Assembly: GCA_947625345.1 (NCBI GenBank)
Contig: CANQNX010000008.1
Span: forward strand, 1 to 41,625
DNA length: 41,625 bases
From: Candidatus Gastranaerophilales bacterium
GTDB taxonomy: Bacteria; Cyanobacteriota; Vampirovibrionia; Gastranaerophilales; Gastranaerophilaceae
Direction: 5' to 3'
Every line of letters starts with the position of its first letter. The stretch's first letter is position 1. The notes under the pieces are model-generated. The model searched no databases. It worked only from the letters and a program-made list of their open reading frames with translations, and had not been told where the DNA came from. The position numbers were made by a program, and so were the translations under genes. Below are positions 18,019 through 26,447 of this stretch, piece by piece.

Positions 18019-18261
18019 ATGAGAAGCCCTAAAAAATCTTTAATTAATGCCCTAAATAAAGCCTGCACAAAAAAGGTAAGAATATGCACAATGAAATTTT
18101 GTGCCACGGGATGTCTTGTTGAAGACTATGATGACGACGATATAGTATGTCTTGAAAATGTTGAAATGAATTTTACCGACGGCTGCAGTGATACGGAATA
18201 CAGGGACAGTATTTGTATATGTGATAACAATATAATAGCCTTTGAAGCAATAAAAGAATAA
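18019..18261 (+). CDS. Small cysteine-rich cytoplasmic protein, unknown function
   Basis: 80 residues that I cannot assign to a family. It has eight cysteines (16, 23, 28, 32, 44, 56, 66, 68) and an acidic run DDDD at 38-41, with no signal peptide. The pattern TGCLVEDYDDDDIVCLENVE then ICDNNIIAFEAI alternates hydrophobic and polar residues like a small SH3- or Sm-like beta barrel, a weak structural guess. The ribosome site is excellent (AAAGAGGAG, 18004-18012), and the CTCTT/AAGAG hairpin beside it could mask it. It is a single-gene unit after rfbA and convergent with the next small gene. Confidence 0.65.
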   Translation: MRSPKKSLINALNKACTKKVRICTMKFCATGCLVEDYDDDDIVCLENVEMNFTDGCSDTEYRDSICICDNNIIAFEAIKE

Positions 18262-18284
18262 AAAAATTACCGCAAATGCGGTAA
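18261..18284 (-). terminator. Intrinsic terminator for the minus-strand small gene
   Basis: A perfect 7-base-pair hairpin TTACCGC-AAAT-GCGGTAA occupies 18267-18284. On the minus strand it is followed by a run of six T (18261-18266), so it terminates leftward transcription from the 18313-18585 gene. On the plus strand no T run follows, so it would act poorly in that direction. Confidence 0.8.
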
Positions 18285-18312
18285 AGTCTAAAACTGTATT
18301 TTAAAATCCTAA

Positions 18313-18585
18313 CTATTCCAACAAGTCACTCTTGATATCAGGCAGTTCGTTAAAGCTGAATATAAAGTGTGAATATCTTTCCATACGGAGTTTAAACCAA
18401 ACTAACATGGTATCAGAGCCATATATCTTTATAGTTCTCATTCTGTCAAAATTTTTATTACTCTTATTGTATGCCTCATCAATAAATGTCTGACATTTAC
18501 AATTTAACTCTTCAACCAAATCATAAAGAGTTTTGAGCCAAGCAGCCTGAACATGTAAATCATTTACTTTGTATTCTAAAATCAT
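18313..18585 (-). CDS. Small hypothetical protein
   Basis: 90 residues from ATG 18585, or 100 from an upstream GTG at 18615. I prefer the ATG because GGGAAAG lies just before it. The sequence is mixed helix and strand: MILEYKVNDLHVQAAWLKTL looks like a helix followed by a charged loop, and IKIYGSDTMLVWFKLRMERYSHFIFSF, split by charged residues, looks like strands. It has two cysteines close together (CKC) and no signal peptide. I do not recognise a family. It ends at a clear hairpin terminator, which supports a real transcribed gene. Confidence 0.6.
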   Translation of the reverse strand: MILEYKVNDLHVQAAWLKTLYDLVEELNCKCQTFIDEAYNKSNKNFDRMRTIKIYGSDTMLVWFKLRMERYSHFIFSFNELPDIKSDLLE

Positions 18586-18736
18586 TCTTTCCCGACTCTT
18601 ATAATAAGTGCACACATGATATATATGCCTAATTCCAAGTTTTTTTAAACATAATTTTTTAAATTTATTTTTTTATTATTTAAAGAAAAAAGTGAAAAAC
18701 ATACTTAAATAATAATAAAAGCAATATTAAGTTTTA

Positions 18737-19585
18737 TTAATTTATAAAACTATGCTGAATTTTAAATAATTCAAGGGTATTTTCCATTAACATTGCAATT
18801 GTCATCGGCCCGATTCCCTTTGGTACCGGAGTAATAAATGAAGCTTTATCTTTTACTTCATCAAATTTTACATCACCCGTAATACCTTTGTCTGTTCGAT
18901 TGATTCCGACATCTATAACAACTGCACCTTCTTTTATATATTCAGTCGTTATGAAATCAGGAATACCAACTGCCGAAATAACAATATCCTGTGATGATGA
19001 TAAGGCAGTCAGATTCTTAGTTTTGCTGTGAGCAACCGTAACCGTAGCATTGCGTTGTTCCAACAGAAGAGAAAGAGGTTTACCGACAATGTTAGAACGC
19101 CCGATAACAATAATATTTTTTCCCTCTAAGTCTATTTTATATTCATCTGTCAATCTTATTATACCTTTGGGTGTACACGGAACAACATACGGATTATACC
19201 CTAACGCAAGCCAACCGAAATTATAAGAAGTAAAGCAATCAACATCCTTAATGGGATCAATGGCCTCCAAAATTTTTTGCTGATTTATGGTTTTCGGCAA
19301 AGGAAGTTGTACGAGTATTGCATTTACATCGGGATTATCATTTAACTTATATATCTGTTCCAATAGATTATTTTCAGATACATCATAAGGTAAATTTATT
19401 AAAATAGAATTAAAGCCTATATAATCAGCTTTTTTTTGTTTATTGGCAACATATATACTGCTTGCATGATTATTACCGATTAAAATTACGGCTAATGTCG
19501 GTTTTTTATCATATTGCACGACTTCTGATTTAATTTTTTCAATAATTTTGTCGGCACAACTTTTACCATCCATTATAACAGTCAT
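18737..19585 (-). CDS. folD: Bifunctional methylenetetrahydrofolate dehydrogenase / methenyltetrahydrofolate cyclohydrolase
   Basis: 282 residues. FolD interconverts 5,10-methylene-THF and 10-formyl-THF, giving the formyl donor used by Fmt and the purine pathway. Y45 and K49 in IYVANKQKK are the active-site pair. QLPLPKTINQQ, PCTPKGIIRL, and the NADP loop GRSNIVGKPLSLLL all match. PVPKGIGPMT near the end has lysine where most members have glycine (PVPGGVGPMT). The start overlaps the CooC-like stop as ATGA; M5 (ATGGATGG) is an alternative start. It is last in the leftward dnaJ-like/queE/CooC-like/folD operon. Confidence 0.95.
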   Translation of the reverse strand: MTVIMDGKSCADKIIEKIKSEVVQYDKKPTLAVILIGNNHASSIYVANKQKKADYIGFNSILINLPYDVSENNLLEQIYKLNDNPDVNAILVQLPLPKTINQQKILEAIDPIKDVDCFTSYNFGWLALGYNPYVVPCTPKGIIRLTDEYKIDLEGKNIIVIGRSNIVGKPLSLLLEQRNATVTVAHSKTKNLTALSSSQDIVISAVGIPDFITTEYIKEGAVVIDVGINRTDKGITGDVKFDEVKDKASFITPVPKGIGPMTIAMLMENTLELFKIQHSFIN

Positions 19586-20340
19586 TTTAATTCCTCATTT
19601 TGGGGTATATTTAGCCTGTAATACAGCTGTTCAATTGCATTTTTAACTACTTCCGACTCTTTTGATATACGGTTTTGTTTTAAATTATCATCCTTCGGAA
19701 TGGTACCTAAAGTATTTAAATCATATTTATTTAATAAGGCGAGCAAAGGTTCAATTTCCTGTTTATTTACTTTATTCAGAATTATACCCAATTGTTCTCC
19801 TGCCGCATATTTTGCACTGTATTCTTCAATACGTTTCGCTAAATGTATTGAAGCTTCATTAGGTCTTGCAATAACTAACGTTACATTAACTTGTATATCA
19901 ACAAGCTGATACAAATATTTCAAGTCAAATTCACAGTCAAAAATAACAAAATCATATCTGTTAATCAATTTTACAAGAGCATCATTAATTTGTTTTGTAA
20001 TCGGGCACCTGCAATCCTTTGAACCGATTAACCACGACACAATTATATCCGTATTATCATCCAAGGGAACTAAAATATCCTCAAGTGCCCATTCAATGTA
20101 CTCTTGCTTTGTCATATTCTCGGGAATTCCGGTTTTATATTCGTGTTTTCCGCTTCTTATTCCGTATATTGTTTGCCTTATATCACGTCCGAAACTGTGT
20201 GCCAATTCGGATGTTAAATCATTATCAAATAATAAAACCGATTTATCCGGACATTTTTCTCTTATTACTTGCCATAAAGCTTTTGTTATTGTAGTTTTAC
20301 CGCTTCCGCTTTTTCCTGTAATTGCTATAGATACCGTCAC
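19582..20340 (-). CDS. CooC-like nucleotide-binding protein (MinD/ParA-type ATPase with CxC motif)
   Basis: 252 residues. The deviant Walker A GKSGSGKTT at 9-17 keeps the second lysine typical of MinD/ParA/CooC ATPases. FDND at 38-41 follows the usual aspartate position. A C110-R-C112 pair (KDCRCPI) sits at almost the same place as the metal-binding CxC of CooC (residues 112 and 114 in the studied enzyme), and VIFDCEFDLKYL matches the VIDxEAGxEH region. CooC proteins put nickel into carbon monoxide dehydrogenase. No such enzyme is in this window, so the client is unknown. The start is GTG with a GGAGATA site. It follows queE and overlaps folD. Confidence 0.75.
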   Translation of the reverse strand: MTVSIAITGKSGSGKTTITKALWQVIREKCPDKSVLLFDNDLTSELAHSFGRDIRQTIYGIRSGKHEYKTGIPENMTKQEYIEWALEDILVPLDDNTDIIVSWLIGSKDCRCPITKQINDALVKLINRYDFVIFDCEFDLKYLYQLVDIQVNVTLVIARPNEASIHLAKRIEEYSAKYAAGEQLGIILNKVNKQEIEPLLALLNKYDLNTLGTIPKDDNLKQNRISKESEVVKNAIEQLYYRLNIPQNEELK

Positions 20341-20397
20341 AAATTATCTCCGCTAATCTCCTCTTTTCATTATATCAAACAATATTTCTTTGTAAAA

Positions 20398-21069
20398 CTA
20401 TTGAACATTTAAATACTTATGAACTTGAGGTATTAATCTTACATTATTATACAATTTAATAAACTTTGAAAATACCTCATATAATATACGGGGAGGTATA
20501 TTCATTTTCTTACCTTCAAATTTAGGCTGTAATACTATCAATATATTTCCCAAAGCTGCAAGTTCAATTACTTTTTTAATTTCTTCATCACATATATTTT
20601 CATCAAATACAACTTTTAAAAAAATTTCTTTATTGTAATTAAGTGCCGTTTCAATAAATTTTTTATGCTCAGCCCATAAAGGTTTATTATTAGAACAAGA
20701 CGGAAGTTTTACATCCATTGAAATTATATCCGTATTATTTACAATTTTTTTTAAGTTCTCAACTAAAGTACCGTTTGTTTCAAGGTAGATTTTTTTATTA
20801 ATTTTTTTTAGTAATTCTGCGAGAAAATCTACCTCTAACAATGGCTCTCCGCCGGTTAAACTTATTGAATGAATATTAGAGTGTTTATTTATTTCTTCAG
20901 ATAATTCATCAGCTGAAAAAGATAATTTCGCATCTTTAAAATCTGTATCACAGTACTCACAATTGAGATTACATTTTGAAAATCTTATAAACAGTTGATT
21001 AACACCAATATACGGCCCTTCGCCCTGAACAGACTCAAAGATTTCTTTTATTAACACCTTATTTGACAT
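20398..21069 (-). CDS. queE: 7-carboxy-7-deazaguanine synthase (radical SAM)
   Basis: 223 residues. QueE rearranges carboxytetrahydropterin to 7-carboxy-7-deazaguanine on the way to queuosine in tRNA. SVQGEGPYIGVNQLFIRF at the N-terminus and the SAM-radical cluster motif C-NLN-C-EY-C (C33, C37, C40) fit the CX3CX2C pattern, followed by SLTGGEPLL. Its substrate derives from dihydroneopterin triphosphate, made by FolE2 (4524-5330). The start overlaps the DnaJ-like gene by 11 bases. Confidence 0.93.
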   Translation of the reverse strand: MSNKVLIKEIFESVQGEGPYIGVNQLFIRFSKCNLNCEYCDTDFKDAKLSFSADELSEEINKHSNIHSISLTGGEPLLEVDFLAELLKKINKKIYLETNGTLVENLKKIVNNTDIISMDVKLPSCSNNKPLWAEHKKFIETALNYNKEIFLKVVFDENICDEEIKKVIELAALGNILIVLQPKFEGKKMNIPPRILYEVFSKFIKLYNNVRLIPQVHKYLNVQ

Positions 21070-22108
21070 GATTTATATCTTTCCTGATATTTTTATTTGA
21101 AATTTTATACAATTTTGAATATAAGGCTTTTTCTTCTTCAGATAGAGAATCAGGCAATTTAATCTGAACCGTAATAATTAAATCTCCTTTTTTTGTTTTG
21201 GATTTATTTGATAACCCCATACCCGACAGTCTCAATTTTTGACCTGAAGATGTCATTGGAGGAATTTTCACTGACAAATTATTTTCCATTAAATTAATAT
21301 GAATTTCAGTCCCCAAAACAGCTTCCGCAGGAGTAACCGGCATATTACATAATATATTCAAGCCTTCTGTATCCCAATAAGGATCTTTATCTATTTTAAC
21401 AATCAGGTATAAATCACCGTCTTTTCCGCCATTTAAACCTTTATTTCCTTCTTTTTTGACCCTGATTTTGGAACCGTTTGTCACCCCTTTTGGTATTTTT
21501 ACGTTAATTTTCTTCTGCAGGGAAACTTGACCTGTTCCTTTGCACATAGGACATTCAGACCCGTTTATAAATTTTCTTCCGCCGCAATTTGGGCAAGGCC
21601 CCGTATGTAGAATATTTACCTTTCTGTTTGTACCGTTTGCCGCCTCAAAACAGCTCAAATTTATATCAAGATTTATATCTTCCCCGTTTATTACGACTTT
21701 TTCTTCCCTGTCTTTAATCGTATTATCTTTTTTAGTATGAAATAAATTATCTAAAGCTTCATTAATGGATTTGGAGAATATATCTTTTTCTTTTGAAGCT
21801 TTCTGAGATTTTTTAATAAATTCATCATAAACATTTTTATTTTGATCTGATTTTTTTTGAAATTCTTTTTTTATTGATTCACGATAGTATCCGTTCAAAA
21901 TATCATATTTTTTTCTTTGATTTTCATCTGTGAGAACTTCATAAGCTTGTTGTATTTCTTTAAATTTCGAAATATTATCTTCAGACTTTGAAACATCGGG
22001 ATGATAAAGTCTTACTAATTTTCTGTATGCAAGTTTAATATCCTCCTCAGATGCATTGTGAGCCACACCTAAAACTTTATAAAAATCTTTGTTGTAATAA
22101 TTAGTCAA
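21059..22108 (-). CDS. DnaJ-like co-chaperone with a reduced zinc region
   Basis: 349 residues. A J domain fills residues 8-70 with the HPD motif at 36-38, needed to stimulate DnaK ATPase. A charged linker (about 75-140) replaces the usual Gly/Phe region. The cysteine region has only two CxxC units (C172/C175 and C186/C189) instead of the four in classical DnaJ, so it can form one zinc site. A C-terminal substrate-binding beta domain follows ([24 protein letters not shown]). The start is TTG with a TTAGGAG site at seven bases. It heads the leftward operon and is divergent from glyA. A separate full dnaJ may exist elsewhere. Confidence 0.88.
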   Translation of the reverse strand: MTNYYNKDFYKVLGVAHNASEEDIKLAYRKLVRLYHPDVSKSEDNISKFKEIQQAYEVLTDENQRKKYDILNGYYRESIKKEFQKKSDQNKNVYDEFIKKSQKASKEKDIFSKSINEALDNLFHTKKDNTIKDREEKVVINGEDINLDINLSCFEAANGTNRKVNILHTGPCPNCGGRKFINGSECPMCKGTGQVSLQKKINVKIPKGVTNGSKIRVKKEGNKGLNGGKDGDLYLIVKIDKDPYWDTEGLNILCNMPVTPAEAVLGTEIHINLMENNLSVKIPPMTSSGQKLRLSGMGLSNKSKTKKGDLIITVQIKLPDSLSEEEKALYSKLYKISNKNIRKDINHVK

Positions 22109-22150
22109 GAATATACTCCTAAGGACTCCGTGCGCAATTTCAACAATACA

Positions 22151-22178
22151 ATTTTACGGAATAGTAAAAAAATTTCAA
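22151..22178 (-). promoter_or_regulatory. Candidate promoter for the dnaJ-like/queE operon
   Basis: On the minus strand, TTGAAA (22173-22178) is followed by 16 bases and TAAAAT (22151-22156), about 43 bases before the TTG start. It is a good but not perfect match, lying in the 141-base divergent gap with glyA. Confidence 0.55.
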
Positions 22179-22193
22179 ACTTTTTTACTTTTT

Positions 22194-22222
22194 TTTACAA
22201 GAATTTCATATTAAGTTATAAT
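22194..22222 (+). promoter_or_regulatory. Sigma-70-type promoter for glyA and the long plus-strand run
   Basis: TTTACA (22194-22199), 17 bases, then a perfect TATAAT (22217-22222), ending 27 bases before the glyA ATG. It probably drives a large part of the 14-gene run that follows. Confidence 0.75.
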
Positions 22223-22249
22223 TTAAAAAAGACAAAAAGAGGTACTGAC

Positions 22250-23497
22250 ATGGAAATAGAAACAATAAGAAAAACAGACCCCGAAGTTGCGGAACTGATA
22301 GAAAAAGAATTAGAAAGACAACAAAATACAATAGAATTAATTGCGAGTGAAAATTTTACGTCAAAAGCTGTAATGGCAGCTTCAGGAACGGTATTAACAA
22401 ACAAATATGCCGAAGGTAAACCCTATAAAAGATTTTATAACGGTTGTGAAAATATAGATAAAATAGAAGAGTTAGCTGTAGAAAGAGCAAAAAAATTATT
22501 TAATGCCGAGCATGCCAATGTACAACCTCACAGCGGTGCTCAAGCTAACATGGCAGTATTTTTATATGCGGTAAAGCCCGGTGATACCGTAATGGGTATG
22601 GATTTATCTAATGGCGGTCATCTTTCACACGGTTCAAGCGTTAACTTTTCCGGATTATATTTTAATATAGTTTCTTATGGTGTAAATTCACAAGGTGAAA
22701 TAGATTATGAAAATGTCAGAGAACTTGCTTTAAAACATAAACCGAAACTAATAATTTGCGGTGCAAGCAACTATTCAAAAATAATAGATTTTAAAAAATT
22801 CAAAGAGATAGCAGACGAAGTCGGTGCATATTTAATGGCGGATATTGCTCATATAGCTGCGTTAGTGGCAACGGGAGAACATCCGAGTCCGTTTCCTTAT
22901 GCTGATTTTGTTACAACAACAACCCACAAAACCTTAAGAGGTCCGAGAGGCGGAATTATAATGTGCAAAGAAAAACATGCTCAAGGAATAGATAAAGCTG
23001 TTTTCCCCGGCATTCAAGGCGGGCCGTTAGAACACATTATTGCCGCAAAAGCAGTAGCTTTAAAAGAAGCCTTGTCTGAAGATTTTAAAGCATACGCTAA
23101 ACAAGTCGTTTTAAATGCAAAAGCTTTAGCTCAATCATTAATGGATGAAGGTTTGGATATAGTCGGTAACGGCACCGAAAATCATGTTATGACCTTAGAT
23201 TTAAGAAAATTAAATAAAACAGGTAAAGATATAGCTAACATTCTTGAAAAAGCAGGAATAACCGCAAATAAAAATACTGTACCGAACGACCCTCAAAGTC
23301 CTTTTGTAACAAGCGGTGTCAGATTGGGTTCCCCTGCTGCAACAACAAGAGGATTTAAAGAAGAAGACATGAAAGAAGTCGGTAAAATAATAGCAGAAGC
23401 AGTTAAAATCTCCGACACTAATGATGAAGAAAAACTTAAAGAATTAAGACAACGTTCTTTAAATTTATGCAAAAAATACCCGCTTTATAAGGATTAA
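22250..23497 (+). CDS. glyA: Serine hydroxymethyltransferase
   Basis: 415 residues. It interconverts serine and glycine with tetrahydrofolate, making 5,10-methylene-THF. PLP is held by K227 in [29 protein letters not shown] and [13 protein letters not shown] are conserved family segments. I set the start at ATG 22250 (METIR-type beginning, AAGAGGT site upstream); an earlier in-frame start at 22130 would run through the promoter. It faces the folD-containing operon, so both one-carbon genes flank the same regulatory gap region. Confidence 0.97.
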   Translation: MEIETIRKTDPEVAELIEKELERQQNTIELIASENFTSKAVMAASGTVLTNKYAEGKPYKRFYNGCENIDKIEELAVERAKKLFNAEHANVQPHSGAQANMAVFLYAVKPGDTVMGMDLSNGGHLSHGSSVNFSGLYFNIVSYGVNSQGEIDYENVRELALKHKPKLIICGASNYSKIIDFKKFKEIADEVGAYLMADIAHIAALVATGEHPSPFPYADFVTTTTHKTLRGPRGGIIMCKEKHAQGIDKAVFPGIQGGPLEHIIAAKAVALKEALSEDFKAYAKQVVLNAKALAQSLMDEGLDIVGNGTENHVMTLDLRKLNKTGKDIANILEKAGITANKNTVPNDPQSPFVTSGVRLGSPAATTRGFKEEDMKEVGKIIAEAVKISDTNDEEKLKELRQRSLNLCKKYPLYKD

Positions 23498-23499
23498 TT

Positions 23500-24549
23500 A
23501 TGACTTTAGTACAATTATCCGAAGCTAATATAATAGGAACTGTAATAGCCTTTATTTTAGGACTGTTTATAGTTCCGTTCGTTATATCTTATTCCGAAAA
23601 AAACGGCTTAATGGATTTACCAAACGAAAGGAAAATACACTCACATCCCATACCGAGATTAGGCGGCGCCGCAATATGGATTTGCACAATTTTATCATTT
23701 TTTGCATTAATAATATTAAGTTATTATCCTTATCGTTCACTTCTGTCAGGTTTGTTATTAGGCAGCTCTTTAATGTTTTTACTCGGACTTACGGATGATA
23801 TTTACGGCTTAGAAGCAAAATTTAAATTCACTATTCAATTAACAATTGCATCTATCGTATTCTTTTTGGGAGTAAAAATCTCAAATATATTTATACCTTT
23901 CATAGGATTAGTTCATATAAACCCTATACTTTCATATTTTGCCACGGTCGCTTGGATTGTGGGAATAAGCAATGCCGTAAATTTTATAGACGGAGTTGAC
24001 GGTTTAGCAGGCTCGGTTATAACAATAAGCTCGGTATCTTTAGGCTTAATGGCAATCAGTTTATCTCCATCAGACATAGTAAGCAGCTTAATAGCCTTCA
24101 TTTTAGCAGGCTCTATGCTTGGATTTTTAACGTACAATTTTCATCCCGCAAAAATATTTATGGGAGATTCGGGAGCATTATTTGCAGGTTTTCTTTTGTC
24201 TACACTTTCTATAATGTATCAAATGAAAACTAATGATATAAAAATGTATATTCCTCTTTTAATATTATCAGTGCCAATTATAGATATAACATTTTCCTCC
24301 GTAAGAAGAATATTAAAAGGGATATCTCCCTTTGTTGCGGATGCGGAACACATTCATCATAAATTATTAAAAATAGGCTTATCACAAAATCAAGCCGTAT
24401 TATTACTTGTAATATTTTCAATATTAATGGGCTTATTATCAACATACATTGCAGCATCTGATACCATAAAATATTTCTTTTATGCTGTTATAATATCTAC
24501 TGTAATGATAATATTAAACAGATATGCAAAAACAGGTGAAGGGAAATAG
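23500..24549 (+). CDS. WecA/TagO-type undecaprenyl-phosphate sugar-1-phosphate transferase
   Basis: 349 residues with about ten membrane segments. It links a sugar-1-phosphate, usually GlcNAc-1-P, to undecaprenyl phosphate at the cytoplasmic membrane, the first step of O-antigen, teichoic acid or similar polymers. Motifs in order: PNERKIHSHPIPRLGG, GLTDDIYGL, NAVNFIDGVDGLAG, FMGDSGALFAGF, and DAEHIHHKL. The HIHH form separates WecA/TagO from MraY. It may cooperate with the rhamnose operon in building a surface polysaccharide. Confidence 0.92.
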   Translation: MTLVQLSEANIIGTVIAFILGLFIVPFVISYSEKNGLMDLPNERKIHSHPIPRLGGAAIWICTILSFFALIILSYYPYRSLLSGLLLGSSLMFLLGLTDDIYGLEAKFKFTIQLTIASIVFFLGVKISNIFIPFIGLVHINPILSYFATVAWIVGISNAVNFIDGVDGLAGSVITISSVSLGLMAISLSPSDIVSSLIAFILAGSMLGFLTYNFHPAKIFMGDSGALFAGFLLSTLSIMYQMKTNDIKMYIPLLILSVPIIDITFSSVRRILKGISPFVADAEHIHHKLLKIGLSQNQAVLLLVIFSILMGLLSTYIAASDTIKYFFYAVIISTVMIILNRYAKTGEGK

Positions 24550-24552
24550 TTA

Positions 24553-25143
24553 ATGTCAATAAGAAAAATTGTAAAATACGGCAGTAAATCCTTAAGAGAA
24601 AAATCAAAAGAAGTACATAAAATATCAAAAAAAATACAAATTTTGGTGGAAGACTTATATGATACAATGTATTCATTAAACGGAGTAGGTCTTGCCGCAC
24701 CTCAAATAGGAGAAAATTTAAGAGTATTTGTTATAGATACGGGTGTTGATCAAAAGTCGATGAATCCTATAACATTTATAAATCCCAAAATATTAAAAAC
24801 AGAAGGTGCAATAAATTCATATGAAGGCTGTTTGAGTTTTCCCGATGCATACACGAATGTAAGAAGACACAAATATGTAAAAGTAAAGGCTTTGGATATA
24901 AAAGGCAGACCGTTTATAATTGAAGTAAATGACGGCAGTTTACTTGCAAGAGCAATACAACATGAATTTGACCATTTGGAAGGTATATTATTTATAGACC
25001 ATTCAAGAAACAGATTTGAAGCGGATAAAATACTTACCGAAAAAGGATTGAATCCTATAGATGCAAATTATCTGTTAGACGAAAAAGAAATGGAAGAAGA
25101 AATACAAAATACCGTACAAAATGAGGAGAAACCCGTTGATTAA
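24553..25143 (+). CDS. def: Peptide deformylase
   Basis: 196 residues. It removes the formyl group from new proteins. The three motifs are present: GVGLAAPQIG at 44-53, EGCLSFPD with the metal ligand C93, and QHEFDHLEG with H137, E138 and H141. The start follows the wecA-like stop by three bases. fmt overlaps its end by 8 bases, the common def-fmt pairing. Confidence 0.97.
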   Translation: MSIRKIVKYGSKSLREKSKEVHKISKKIQILVEDLYDTMYSLNGVGLAAPQIGENLRVFVIDTGVDQKSMNPITFINPKILKTEGAINSYEGCLSFPDAYTNVRRHKYVKVKALDIKGRPFIIEVNDGSLLARAIQHEFDHLEGILFIDHSRNRFEADKILTEKGLNPIDANYLLDEKEMEEEIQNTVQNEEKPVD

Positions 25144-26074
25144 CATAGTGTATATGGCAACTCCCGAAATTGCGGTAAAGAGTTTAGACGAACTAAATAA
25201 GTGTGAAGACATAAATATATTAGCCGTTGTAACTCAAATTGACAGACCAAAAGGCAGGGGTAATAAACTAACACCGCCTCCCGTTAAAGTTTTTGCATTA
25301 AATAATAACATTCCTGTTTTTCAAACTGAAAAAATAAGTAAAGATGAAGGTCTGATAAATAAATTAAAAGAACTAAAACCTGATTTTTTCGTAACATTTG
25401 CATTCGGGCAAATATTATCCGAAGAAGTTTTAAAAATACCGAAGTATTCAACAGTTAACTTACATGCCTCACTATTGCCGAAATACAGAGGAGCAAACCC
25501 CATACAAAGGTGTTTGTATAACGGAGATAAAAAGACGGGTATAACAACAATGCTAACAGTCTTGGAATTAGATGCCGGTGATATATGTGAAGTTGAAGAA
25601 ATTGACATTAACGAGAATATGACGGATTTGGAATTAACAAAAGAAATAAGTGAAAAATCACCAAAGATAATATGTTCAACTTTAAGAGGATTATACTTAA
25701 ATAAAATTAAACCGATAAAACAGAATCCCAATGAAGCCACGACAGCAAAAAAATTTAATAAGAATGACGCAATGATTGATTGGACAAAAACTGCGAAAGA
25801 AATACACAATCAAATCCGCTCAATGCTTACATTTCCGACAGCTTGCACTATTTTAAACGGAAAAACCGTTAAAATTATGGAAACAAGATTAACGGACTCA
25901 AAATTTTCATCTCCCGCAAAAATAGTAAAAGTATCAAAAGACGGCATTGAAATAGGAACAAAAGAAGGATGTATATTAATAACGAAAGTAAAACCCGAAA
26001 GTAAGGGAATAATGAGTGCATACGACTATGCAAACGGAGCAAAAATAAAACCCGATATGGAAGTTGGAGAGTAA
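25136..26074 (+). CDS. fmt: Methionyl-tRNA formyltransferase
   Basis: 312 residues. It formylates initiator Met-tRNA with 10-formyl-THF. NLHASLLPKYRGANPIQR carries the catalytic Asn and His, and ELDAGDI the Asp. The Fmt C-terminal domain follows from about IDWTKTAKEI. I choose TTG 25136, which gives the normal beginning MINIVYMATPEIAVKSL and has GAGGAG at the right distance, instead of the ATG at 25121 lying inside the ribosome site region. This is the housekeeping copy, as its partner def is adjacent; the other formyltransferase is at 1242-2189. Confidence 0.96.
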   Translation: MINIVYMATPEIAVKSLDELNKCEDINILAVVTQIDRPKGRGNKLTPPPVKVFALNNNIPVFQTEKISKDEGLINKLKELKPDFFVTFAFGQILSEEVLKIPKYSTVNLHASLLPKYRGANPIQRCLYNGDKKTGITTMLTVLELDAGDICEVEEIDINENMTDLELTKEISEKSPKIICSTLRGLYLNKIKPIKQNPNEATTAKKFNKNDAMIDWTKTAKEIHNQIRSMLTFPTACTILNGKTVKIMETRLTDSKFSSPAKIVKVSKDGIEIGTKEGCILITKVKPESKGIMSAYDYANGAKIKPDMEVGE

Positions 26075-26075
26075 A

Positions 26076-26447
26076 ATGTATCAAAGAGGTATAAGAGGTG
26101 CTATTACCGTAGATTCAAACACTGAAGAATCCGTAAGAAAAGCGGTTGTAGAATTAATTAATACGATTAAAAAGAATAATGATTATTTAAATGAAGATAT
26201 ATCACACGTAATTTTTACTTTAACTCCGGATATAGATTGTGTTTATCCGGCAAAAATAGCGAGAGAAGAAATTAAAGATTTTGCCACCGTACCTATGATG
26301 TGTTTTAGCGAAATGGAAATAAAAAATTCATTAAGAAAATGCTTAAGAATTCTTATAGTAATTAATACAAATCTTGCCCAAAAAGAAATAAAACATGTAT
26401 ATTTAAAAGGTGCAGAGATATTAAGAAAAGATATTAAAACCATATGA
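26076..26447 (+). CDS. aroH: Chorismate mutase, AroH type
   Basis: 123 residues. It converts chorismate to prephenate for phenylalanine and tyrosine. This is the trimeric AroH fold of B. subtilis, cyanobacteria and relatives. R7 and R63 align with the same numbers in B. subtilis AroH, and C76, E79, R91 and Y109 match its C75, E78, R90 and Y108 with an offset of one. The numbering supports ATG 26076 over the TTG at 26064. Its stop overlaps the next gene as ATGA. Confidence 0.95.
   Translation: MYQRGIRGAITVDSNTEESVRKAVVELINTIKKNNDYLNEDISHVIFTLTPDIDCVYPAKIAREEIKDFATVPMMCFSEMEIKNSLRKCLRILIVINTNLAQKEIKHVYLKGAEILRKDIKTI

Noticed and set aside
22130-22249. N-terminal extension of glyA by 40 residues
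   Set aside because: It would run through a strong promoter and the real ribosome site; family members start at the ATG at 22250.
25321-25809. 162-residue minus-strand frame over fmt
   Set aside because: Lies entirely inside a well-supported gene and resembles no family; low-GC codon bias opens the opposite frame.
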